Positions 11,000 through 21,600 of a DNA stretch of 64,000 bases are shown here, one piece after another (within the stretch, counting starts at the first letter, position 1; each line of letters begins with the position of its first letter). The notes beneath the pieces are model-generated. The model was given only the letters and a program-made list of their open reading frames with translations. It was not told the origin of the DNA and ran no database searches. This stretch comes from Sphagnum compactum. Taxonomy: Eukaryota > Bryophyta > Sphagnopsida > Sphagnales. The DNA is taken from assembly GCA_965153455.1 (NCBI GenBank), contig OZ234500.1, forward strand, positions 17,483,579-17,547,578. Direction: 5' to 3'. The position numbers and the translations under genes are program-made.

Positions 11000-13086
11000 T
11001 TTGTTATGACGAGTTTCCACTGAATGACCGATTTTACCACAATTGGTACAAGTTAATGTTGATTTAACTGTACCAGTTGGTATTATAGGTTTAACTACTA
11101 CATTAACCTTTGGTGTAGTTAGTAGAACATTGTAACTGAAACTAACAAGTCCATTTTCCTCACATACTATAACAACTTATTTGTGTTCAATTAAAGTATT
11201 TCTCTTCATACTTGCAGTTGCTAATCTTAGGTAAGGTAATAAACCAACCCTAAAAACAATGGTGAGAAAAACATCTATTGCTCTAACCTGTAGATAATTA
11301 GTCAATTTCAACATGTGTTCATAGTAAACCTCAACACGTTTGGCGGTTTGTTGTTGTATGTTACGCAATTGCATGTAGACCTCCTCATTGTTCTTTATAG
11401 TTATGAATTGCTTGCAAAATGCTTACTCCAACTCTTCAAAAATGCAGTTTGGATGGTCTTGAACATAGTTTTCACCCCATTCAGAGATATTATCCTTGAG
11501 AGTAAAACCAAACAGGTTGATGGTCAACCTCCACTGTTTCACCATTAGCTTTAATGGCTTTCTTAAATACTCTGATGCGAGCATTTGGATCAGTATCTTT
11601 GACATATATTGTAACTTCCTATATGTCAGCTTGGTGGTTGGTTATAAAACATGTTGCATAACAAGCGATTGATACCATGATGGTATAAACATACGCGGGT
11701 CTAGTGCTGGCCATCCAAAAGATCCAATAGGTGGATTGAAGAGTGACTTTGCCGATAGATTTCTTCCAGGTGAACTTCTTCCAGGTGAATCTCTACATTG
11801 TCCTCCATCTAGTGGTTAATGATCAGAACCTTTGGGTATATGAATTGGTAAACTAATAGTAATTTGTACAATGGTTGGCACTGATGCAGTATTAGGTTAT
11901 TAAATAGGTTGTCTGTCCTTGCTAATCACTGGTTGAACCATTGTAGGAAATTGATTGCCAATAGAGTATGGTATATATGTTGGTGGTACAATAGGTTGTT
12001 CAAGTATTGGGTACACATTCCCAGGTACATAACATGTATAATTCCTAAAGATTGAGGAATCAAATCCTTTTGTTCTAGTTAGATTTGCTTGATACAAACT
12101 AGGATCTAAAGGCACAAAAGGGGGTATGACATTATACCACATTGGGTATGTTGAAGTAGGTAGCATACTAGTTTTACTTGGTACAATTGGTGTAATAGGT
12201 TGTGACCAGGTTGTCTGATAATTAACAGTTACTATTGTATGAACTATACTAAAATTCATGGCTTGAGTTCCTAATACAGACACATCAGGTACTATTATTG
12301 TAGTGGTTGGAAGAATAGGTTGATGAACATTCATCACCTCCTCCTTAAATAATTGCCTTAATCTATCATCAACATGAACATGTTACGATATGAACATGTT
12401 ACAGTTCCAACACCTTGGTTTCCTCTTGAAATTGGTATGTGATGTGGAACTTGTAATCTTTCATTTGGACCAGGTATTGATCTTGCTGGCTAGGTGCCTT
12501 GTAGATAAATAATTCCTTAACGAACAATTGTGGGTGTTGCTCTGGGTTCAACAAATTTTACATGTGGTATAAGAACTGATTGATTAAATGGTCTTCGGTT
12601 GACATGACAAAGCTGCTCCAACATGTTGAATAGGTGAAGTTGTTCTATCTCCAAATTAGTGGGTACTAATTGAATGTTGGTATGTGATGGTTGGTTTTGA
12701 AAACCAACAAATGTTGTAATTGGTGTAGATGCACCAGTTTTGGGTAGATTATAACATGGGGTTGCAGATCGCCATGGTTGTTGAATAAATACGACCTCAT
12801 TAAATAGCTGAACAAGTTCATGATTGTCATCATTATGAACATTCACCACCTTCGATTAAGTTATTGTTCGTGGTGTTTCTTGATGAGTGGTTGAAAGCCC
12901 TACTACATTTTGATGTTGTTCATTACCTTTTCCCCTTTCTGTTGCATCCGTGTTTGGTGCATTCACAGGTTCATCTCCCATAGGTTGCACTTGTTGTTCA
13001 TCTTGTTCTTGTGCATGTTTATGAAAAGGTTGATGTTTGACGTGTTTTAACTGTTTTCTAAGATTTCTAATAACTACTCTTGACAT
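11000..13086 (-). pseudogene. Retrotransposon gag (with mutated zinc knuckle)
   Basis: The N-terminal part (11900-13086) is Pro/Gln/Thr-rich and broken into three frames. The retrotransposon gag domain lies at about 11170-11605, with FGFTLKDNISEWGENYVQ, NIQQQTAKRVEVYYEHMLKL and FRVGLLPYLRLATASMKRNT, divided by a stop near 11425. Near 11007-11050 the minus strand reads CTNCGKIGHSVETR. This is a CCHC nucleic-acid-binding knuckle whose fourth ligand should be Cys but is Arg. It is not expressible as one protein. Confidence 0.85.
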
Positions 13087-13439
13087 TTTTTGAAATCAAT
13101 AGGTTCTAGGAAAGCCTTTGCATTATTTTTGAACAATAATTTAAATTAAAAAAAAATGACCCCTCCCAACAGTCAAGTTTGTATAAAATTTCTTTTACAG
13201 ATTGGGCACCTATCTATCTTCAAAAACTCTACACTAACCTCACCCTATTCCTAAGGCTTCCAAACTAAATCAAGATCAGAAACTTGAATCCTAAAGTTTA
13301 CACAAAATAAACAAACATGTGACAAATCAGAATTTGAAGCATGATCACTTTTTAAACCTGATTCACTAAACTATTAAATTTAACCAAAAATTCTAAGCAT
13401 GATTGTTTCTAAATTCTAATCCACTTCATGGTTGTCAAA

Positions 13440-14025
13440 TGTTAATGTGGTTTTTTCTATTCCCATTAAGGTTAGTTCTCCTCTAGATTTTTTGGTAATA
13501 CATTCCTAAAACAACAATAGGTACATACAACACACAAACTAAAATTTAAGCTATTACAAATCCTAAATTAACATGTACACAAATTGCTCAAGCTTGAAGG
13601 AAATAGGCTAAAATAAAAATAATCCACGTTCCATAATTAAAGAATGAAACACATAATCATGAATGAAATCCAAAAGTCCTTCAACAGATCTGTCCTCCTA
13701 GTCTTATACTAGCCAATTTTAAAATACAACAATCATACCTAACCATTATAAACAATCATTAGCCAGTACCTAGAATAATAGTCCAAAATTTCAAAAAGTA
13801 CACCCTGCCTATCTACTTGTCCAACTATCGGTTCTATCAAGTATAGGTTCTACCATTTACTTGTTGACTAACATGTCAACCTATCTTCTTAACCCAATCA
13901 TTACCTACCAAGTTTAGTTAATTGGTTAGGTTAATACTACAAGTTAGGTTAAATAATAGGTTATGACACTTGTTAGGTTTAATAACCTGCTTATATTATC
14001 AACCTGTTACCAAATTTGGGTAACA
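13440..14025 (-). repeat. 5' LTR of the gypsy element
   Basis: This 586-bp repeat pairs with 2391-2984 and has the same TGTTA...TAACA ends. On the minus strand it is the upstream LTR, so it would have held the element promoter. The adjoining sequence on the gag side does not show an obvious tRNA-complementary primer-binding site. Confidence 0.92.
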
Positions 14026-14918
14026 TAATGCATTTACATAGATATCATATGGAAATCCATCCTTGGGTGTTTGACATCCAAAGTCTTACGGATTTTCTCA
14101 TGCATTTGCCCATGTGAGTTTGAACTTTGATTATATGTGATGTTAATATTATGAGGTGAAGTTAGTCGGGATTGAAATTGTTGGGTTTATGACATTTGAT
14201 AACACATGGGACATAAAGCTTTGGGCTTAACACAATGTTATGTGAAAAATTGCTAAGGATAACTTAATTAGGTTCTTGTGTTTGTCACAAAACAATCACA
14301 AGTAGCCAAAACATCACAAATGTCACTTGTTGTAGACATGGGAATAACTTCATAATAAAGACAAATCCACCATCCACACCAAGTATGTGGGCCTTTATGA
14401 ATGTCTATGACATTCAAAATATTGTGCAAGTTATCCCCACCCATAAGCATGAAATCTTGTAAGGGGATGATTTATGAAATGCCACCGCATGGGCCAATAA
14501 TTATGACCAACCAATCAAAGCCAATCATTTAAAAAAGTGGTCCTTCGAGAGAACATTGTCTTTTATGAATATTTGCAAGTCCAAACTCAATTTCACTTTA
14601 TTTAAACTTAAACTTCATCCAAAGCATTGTTTATAGACCATTATATTAATGTTGGTGGACATGTTCTAAGATCATCATGAACATAGAACATGACATAAGC
14701 TTAAAATACATATATTAGAGCATCTTTGTTGCATTGTTCCAAAATGACCTATAGGGCAAAATTTGGATGACTATTATTGTTTGAAAAATCAAATTGCGTT
14801 ACAATAATCAAATCATTTATTGTGATTATATCGCAATTTGATGTAATAATCAAATTTGATTATGTATTTCGCAATTTTGATTAACTATCAAGATTATTAT
14901 AATTGATTTTTTGATTCT
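14026..14918. other. Spacer between gypsy element and mannosidase promoter
   Basis: This is AT-rich sequence with no recognisable gene. A 60-codon minus-strand frame at 14268-14450 has no similarity I recognise. The 5' half of the hAT transposase truncated at 2390 would be expected here, but I could not identify it, so it may be deleted or too diverged. Confidence 0.4.
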
Positions 14919-15217
14919 TTTGCACAAAATGTAAATTAGAACCACAAACCATTTTACATTCTCACCCAAAAAGGTACAACCCTAACCCTAGACCCCAAAT
15001 CGGTATTACCCCCAACAAAAATCCTCAAATCTTCATATCTTCATATATGTTGGATTTGAAATTCGATCACTTTGCACAATTGTAAACTAGATAGAATGTA
15101 AACCATTTTACAATAATTTGCACCCCAAAAATATATAAAACCCTAAAACCCAAAACCCTAATTTATCCCCAAAAAAATCCCCAAATCTTCATATCTTCAC
15201 ATTTGTTGGATTTTGGA
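14919..15217 (+). repeat. Tandem duplication in mannosidase promoter
   Basis: Two direct copies of about 140-147 bp (14919-15060 and 15071-15217) share TTTTGCACAA/TTTGCACAAT, an ACCATTTTACA block, CCCTAA-rich tracts, and CTTCATATCTTCA followed by TTGTTGGATTT or the like. Both carry telomere-like CCCTAA motifs. Only the second has the strong TATA sequence. Confidence 0.8.
15131..15165 (+). promoter_or_regulatory. TATA box with adjacent telo-box motifs
   Basis: ATATATAAAA at 15131-15140 is followed at once by ACCCTAAAAC and AAACCCTAA. TATA plus telo-box (AAACCCTAA) pairs are common in plant promoters. Transcription from it would start near 15165-15175 and give a leader of about 500 nt. A weaker TTTATACA at about 15554 would give a leader of about 100 nt. 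Which is used cannot be decided from sequence. Confidence 0.5.
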
Positions 15218-15687
15218 GTATTATTTTGCATTAATTGTTGTCCAGAATCCAGTTCCTGATTCTTCTTCTTCTTTCCATTTGTTTTTTGAACGGGCAGAGT
15301 TCGGGCATCCTTCTTCTTCTTCTTCTGTTGTTTTAATTTTCAGTGGGCAGAGTTCGGGCAGCACTGGCAAGAAGAGGATGATGAAGAAGAAGAGTATTGT
15401 CGCGATCTTGTTGGCAAGATTCATTTATTTTCGTATATATTATGATCATATGTGCAAGATTTCGTGAAGGAAATCGTGAACAGCAAAATGGGTATTGTTG
15501 AATCCCTGGTTTTGTTGAAGAAAAACAGCACAGCAAGAACACAATAACAATTCTTTTATACAAGTAGAAACAAGTCTCTCTGTCTGGCGGAGGAGGAGAT
15601 TTGCAAACGAACTTGGGAAGAAGAAGAGTTTTGCAAAGGAAATTTGAGGGAGGAAAGAAAGAAAGAGATTCAGTACCCATCAGTCCG
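15170..15687 (+). other. Probable 5' leader of the mannosidase gene, with small upstream ORFs
   Basis: If transcription begins at the 15131 TATA, the leader contains at least two ATG-started upstream ORFs. One runs from about 15378 to 15468 (starting MMKKKSIVAILLARF). The other is at 15488-15547 (19 codons, starting MGIVESLVLLKKN). CT/GA-rich low-complexity tracts (TTCTTCTTC, GAAGAAGAAG) occur at 15260-15330 and 15615-15670. The leader could hold an intron; I cannot tell. Confidence 0.4.
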
Positions 15688-18600
15688 ATGATGAAGAGGG
15701 GAGAGAAGAATCATCATCATCATCATGTGATCAATCCCTCCTTCTTGTGTTTTTGGTTATTGTTCATGTTGGGATGGATCAGCAGGAGCAGCAACAGCAT
15801 TGGGTGTAATGCTCAAGCGGAGGAGGAGAAGTTCAGATTTGGTGCCAGAGTTTACAACACCAGTTCAGTTGCTGTGAGTGGGAAATTGAATGTGCACTTG
15901 GTGCCTCATACCCATGACGATGTGGGTTGGCTCAAGACTGTGGATCAGTACTTCATTGGTTCCAATAACAGCATTCAGGTCTCATCATTGCCTTGCTTGC
16001 TTGCCTGCCTGCTTGTCTGCTTGATTGCTGGATTGATCCATTTTGGGAGGTGAAGCTGCTGCTCTTGAAGAAGCTCTTGAAGCTGCTCTTGTAGTGTTAG
16101 GGATCATGGTTTTGCTGGATTTTATTTTTTCCGTCTCTGGTTCTTTTTGCTGTGAAGAAGTTGGAAAAGCTGTCATCAATTTGTCAAATTGGGCAAATGG
16201 GTCATGGGATTTGTGTCATAAATGTTGCATTTTAGGTGAAGCTCCTGAAGCTCTTGAAGTTTTAGGGATCATGGTTTTGTGAGTTTTTGTTTTGTTTTTC
16301 CATCTCTGGTTTTTTTTTTTTGCTTCTTGTGATTTTGCTGTGAAGTCAGAAAACCTGTCATCAATTTGTCAATTTGGGCAAATGGGTCATGGGATTTGTG
16401 TCATAATGTTGCATTCCTAAGACCCAAAAAACAGTGGTAATTCATTTTCTTGCATGTTGAAGTTCATGGGGGAATGAATTGTTCAGGTGGGTTGGTTGTT
16501 GTTGCGAATCGGAGTAATTCTAAGATTGTTTTTTGCCCCCATCTGACATGAACTCAATCTGCATTCGAAATTGATGTGAATCTACCTGCAAGACTTTGAG
16601 ATTGGATTTGCCAAAAACTCTGGGATCCTCTTGAGTTGTGAAACAATTGGGTTGGAGTTTTTGTTGCTACTTTTTTAGGTTTAGAAGTTTGACTTCTTTC
16701 TTTTGCGTGTGTGTGCCTGAGGAGTAGTCTTTATCTGTTCTTCTCTTGAAGGAGAACAGATGATGATCCTGCACAAATGGGAAAAAGGAAAGTAGCCAGG
16801 GTGGTTATACAGAAGCCAAGACAGATGAGTGTGACATTGAGACAGAAGCTGGATTTGAGTTTGCTCTATTGGGTGCATTTTTCATGCCAAGAAAGAATAT
16901 CAAGATGGACTTCATGAGAAATTCATGACAAGTCTTCACATTTGTTGATGTCATTGTTGCCCACAGAGTTGAGTACCTATGATGGATGACAAGGAAGGAA
17001 TGGTGGCAATATTGGGTTTAGGTTGCAGCAGTGCAGTATGTATTGGATTCGGTTGTGGCAGCTCTGCAGGAGGATCGGAACCGCAAGTTTATTTATGTGG
17101 AGCAGGTTTTTTCCACATACCCCAAGCTCACTCACTCACTCACTTCATCCTTCATGCTGTGCTTTAGGTTTTCTAGAACACCTAGTTTCTTCATTTGGAG
17201 GAACCTAAGTAGTAAGATTTTTTCTAGTGATTTTATTATGTGTGTAGAAAAATCAGGAGGGGGACAAGAGCACTATTTCCTTTATACATGTATAAGAAAC
17301 TAACTTGTATTAGTAATAACTTGGAGTTGGGTGGGAGTTGGTGGCACTTGCCAGGCCTTTTTCCAGCGATGGTGGAGAGAACAGACTCCAAGGAAACAAA
17401 AGATTGTGCAGAAGCTTGTGAAAAGGGGGCAGTTGGAGTTCATGTAAAATCCAAGAATTTGCATCCAATATCTGCTGGATCCAATTTTGCATTAGGGCTC
17501 AAGTGCTTCACTGATTGATTGATTGAGGAGTGAGAGACACTAAACAAACAAATTTCTTCTGATTTGGTCTCCTGATGGGGTATGGGATCGTGGATGATTT
17601 TGCAGCAATGGTGGATACTCTATGCATGATGAGGCTGCCACTCACTATGTTGACATGATTGACCAGACAACACTTGGGCACCGCTATATCAAGCAACAGT
17701 TTGATTTCACCCCCCGCATCGGTTGGCAAATTGATCCCTTTGGTCACTCTGCTGTTCAAGCCTACCTCCTCGGTGCCGAGGTTGACTACTTACAGCCTCA
17801 GTGCCTCATCCCAGTTGACCAATTTTGTAGAATTTTTTTGTATTTTTGGGGCAATTTTTGGTTTTCTTTTTGTTTTGAAGATGCTGCTGCAGAACCACTC
17901 TGCATTGTCCAAATTTTGTAAAATGAATTGGGTGCCAATCTGGTGCTTGTGCTGCAGTTGGGTTTCGATGCCTTCTTCTTTGCAAGAGCTGACTATCAAG
18001 ATCTGCAAAAACGTCGCAAAGATCGAACCATGGAGGTGATATGGCAGGGCTCCAAATCTCTTGGGTCATCTGCACAGGTACTACAAACTGTCTCAAAATT
18101 TGCATCCCAAAATTTTGCAGTTGCAGATCAGATGTTGCTGATGATCTGAGTTGCTGTTTTTTGCATTGTGTTTTGGAGTGTAAACAAAGTCCAGAATGAA
18201 TGAATACATGTTATTTTGGGACAGATCTTTGCTGGGGTTCTGTCACATCATTATGAGCCACCTTCTGCCTTCAACTTTGACATTGACTCCACAAATCCTC
18301 CTTTCCAGGTGAACCGTGGTTCCAGTTAGTAAAATACCAAACCAGAACCAGGTTTGATTTTTGGAACTGGTTCTAGAATCAAAATTTATTATGGGATGAT
18401 GCTTATATACTGCAGCGATGTCATGTAATTTGCAAACTTTTTGTGGGAAAGAATCCTGACTGCTTGCCATTGGGTACAATATGCAGGATGACCCACATCT
18501 CAGTGACTACAATGTACCTGAGTTGGTTGATCTCTTTGTTGAGTATGTTCAAAACCAGGTACATATTGCTGCATTTACACAAACATCAGATTCAGGTTTG

Positions 18601-21600
18601 TGTAAATTCAACTCTCCATTTAGCTTGTCCTTCTGGGTTTAGGGTTTAGGGTCCTCCCACTTGATACCCATTTCAGCCTGTGCCAGCTAATATGGACTGT
18701 TTTGCATTGAGTGATGATGACACAGAGCAAGGAGTTTCGGACAAACCATCTCATGTGGACAATGGGTGATGACTTTGCGTACGAGTATGCCAACACATGG
18801 TTCAAGCAAATGGATAAGCTCATTCACTATGTGAACCTGGTGAGACATCTGTGCAGTCGGGTGATCAACAATTCCTTTTGTCACCACAATTTTTTTGTAA
18901 AACTGTAATGAAAATCTGTCATGGTGGAAAATTTGGATTCCAATCTGTTATGGGTTTTTTTGCAAATCTGTCACAGTGGGAAATTTGGGTTCTCATCTGT
19001 TATGAGTTTTTTTGGTTACTACAGGATGGCCGTGTAAATGCGCTCTATTCCACACCATCTATCTATTTGGATGCCAAATATGCAGCCAACGAAACATGGC
19101 CTCTAAAGACGGGCGATTTTTTCCCGTAAGCCAAGAAGAGGACTTGTCAATCTTTGTTTGTCACAAAGTTTGGTTAGCTGATTCTTCTAATTGTGTTTTT
19201 GCACTTTTTTTTTGTTGCCTCAAAAGCCCAATAGCAGCACGTTGGTGCTAAATGTTTTGCAGATATGCAGACAAACCGCATTGCTACTGGACAGGATACT
19301 TTACCAGCAGAAGTTCGTTGAAGGGATATGTTCGCAAGCTCTCTGGTTTCCTTCAAGTAAGTTCCTCCAAGGTTGATGATGTCCTCTGTTTGCACCTTGT
19401 GACCATACATATAAGGTTTTTCTGAACATGTTGGGTTCTGCAAAATGTGGAAAATGTAGGCAGCAAGACAAGTGGAATTTTTGGTGGGCAAAAACCAGAA
19501 AAGTGGGGGCCCCAATACTGATAACCTAGAAGAAGCAATGGCACTCCTGCAACATCATGATGGAGTGAGTGGCACTGAGAAGCAACATGTGGCAAATGAC
19601 TATGCTGAGCGATTGGCAGTTGGATCTGCTGAGGTGAGCTTGATTGCTTAACACATTCCAATGAAACCTTTTTGTTTGTAAAAGAACAGATAGCTGGCTG
19701 CTGCAAGTAGGGAACATCCTCTCTGTCACTGTGCATGACAATTAGATCTTCAAGTGGTACCTTACCTTCAGGAACTGTCCAGAGACTAATTATGGCAGAC
19801 ATGGATTTTGCAGGCAGCAGAGGTATTCAACAGTGCCCTTGCTGTTCTACTTAGTAGCACACCAACACGTGAGCGCCCACACCAATACATCATGGGTGGT
19901 GGTACAAATGATTCTCTTGAGCAACACAGATTACTGCAAGAACAAGAAGACATTGCAAGAAAGAAAATGGGAAGTGTATCTGCAGCAGGCTTGAAACTCG
20001 AACAGGTACTATGCTTAGCAAAAAAGAATATGTATATTTTTTCCACTAATTGATTCTTACAGCTGCCTTCTTGTATCTAGCTTTCCGTGACTTGTTGCAT
20101 TTCCTTTGTTGTTTTTGTGATGATCCAATGTTGCAAGGTGTCACAGAATCAGCATATATTTGCTAGGATAATGTAGTCTGGTAATGCTTCTGGGCCAGGT
20201 TTGTGTAGCTTCCCACGTGCACTAACTGGAACATGGATTTGGTGGATTGGGTTGAAGGACAAGAGGTTGCATTTCTATGAATAGGATTTCAGACCACTTG
20301 TTGCTGATCACTTGTGCAGTGTTTTCTGCTGAACATCAGCTATTGCCCAGCTTCTGAAACTGAGCTTCCGTTTGGAAAAAGCTTGGTATGTCTTCTTCTT
20401 CTTCTTCTTCTTCCATCAAAGTTGACAACAGAAGTGGGTTCTCAAATTCTAATTGCATCCTTGCACATGGAACAAGTTGAATATACTCTTGGGTTTTATG
20501 TTCAAGTTTTGTTGACAAGAATCGTTTTGTTGTTGTGGGTTTTTGTTCATCCCCGAAGATTGTGGTTGTGTACAACCCACTTGGATGGACTCGGGAGGAA
20601 TACATACGCTTCCCAGTGAGAAACCTTGTTTGATTGTCCATATCTCTGCATTTTCTCCTTGCAACCTGGAGGCAGCTTTCTGCAGCATTCAGTCAGAATT
20701 TTTTATATTGGTTGCAACTGCAAAAACGGGTCCCTTTTTATATGGGCATGCTTACAAGTGCATGCTTCCACTTTGTGTCAGTGAAAGTTTTGATGGGCAT
20801 GGTGGAGATGGGTAACAGGTTTCAAGTGCTGCATTGGAGGTCATTGATGGGGCGGGCAATTCAATCCCATCTCAGCTTGTCCCTCTTCCGAAGTCAGCAT
20901 ACCGATTACGCAAGTTGTATGTAGATGGCGATGATGCGAGTGTTGCTAACAACAGTCCGCCACGGTTTCACCTCGTGTTCTCGGCTGTGGTTCCTCCCTT
21001 GGGCTATACAACATTCCGAATTCACAAAGCATCATCATCATCTACTACTACCAGTCACCCTTGTGCGTTTCTCAGCCTGTGCCTCTTTTTGTCAATCCAT
21101 CACATTTCACCAAAAAACCACACTGGGATGGTCTTGTGTCTTTGGTCTTGTTGCATGGTCTTTTGATGCAAATCTAGGATGCTTCACACAAAATTCAATG
21201 GAGGTCATTGGTGGGCCAGATGTTTCCATGGAATCATCTACTGCAGAAATGCTACGTGCACCATCTACTGTGCATTTGACTTCAGGCCAAATAGAACTCA
21301 GTTTCTCCGGGACAACAGGACTCTTGACACAACTGCGCAATGCAAACACAGGAGTATGTTATTGATTGATCAACAACCTAGCTGTGCAGCAGCAACAGCA
21401 GCCTCCCTTCATTGTTCTACTCTCTCTGAATCTGCGTGATAGCACAATTTTTTGCTCTTCTAGGCATGTGGGCAAGTAGCCCATCTGTGTTAGCTGACAA
21501 GTTTGTTGAATTTGGACAGAAAGCAACAGCTCTGCAACAATCATACTGTTGGTACAATGGCAGTGATGGTCAAACTGCTGAAGACCCATACCAGGTACTA

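Larger units (their letters stand above)
2391..14025 (-). mobile_element. Old Ty3/gypsy LTR retrotransposon (11.6 kb, non-autonomous by decay)
   Basis: Two direct repeats (2391-2984 and 13440-14025) both begin TGTTA and end TAACA. The flanking pentamers are GAATG (2386-2390) and TAATG (14026-14030), matching at four of five bases, as expected for an aged target-site duplication. The coding order on the minus strand is gag, protease, reverse transcriptase, RNase H, integrase, which defines Ty3/gypsy (Metaviridae-type) elements. A short purine-rich tract (AAACGGGGATAA on the minus strand) lies directly against the 3' LTR. No clean primer-binding site for initiator tRNA-Met is visible next to the 5' LTR. 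The LTRs differ at very roughly one base in ten, and every domain has stops or frame changes, so this is an ancient insertion. Its RNase H/RT wording resembles the non-chromovirus (Tat/Athila-like) lineages, which is an inference. Confidence 0.93.

Noticed and set aside
15601-15687. N-terminal extension of the mannosidase (29 extra codons)
   Set aside because: The frame is open but begins with TTG at 15601; the first in-frame ATG is 15688, directly followed by the signal-peptide-like region.
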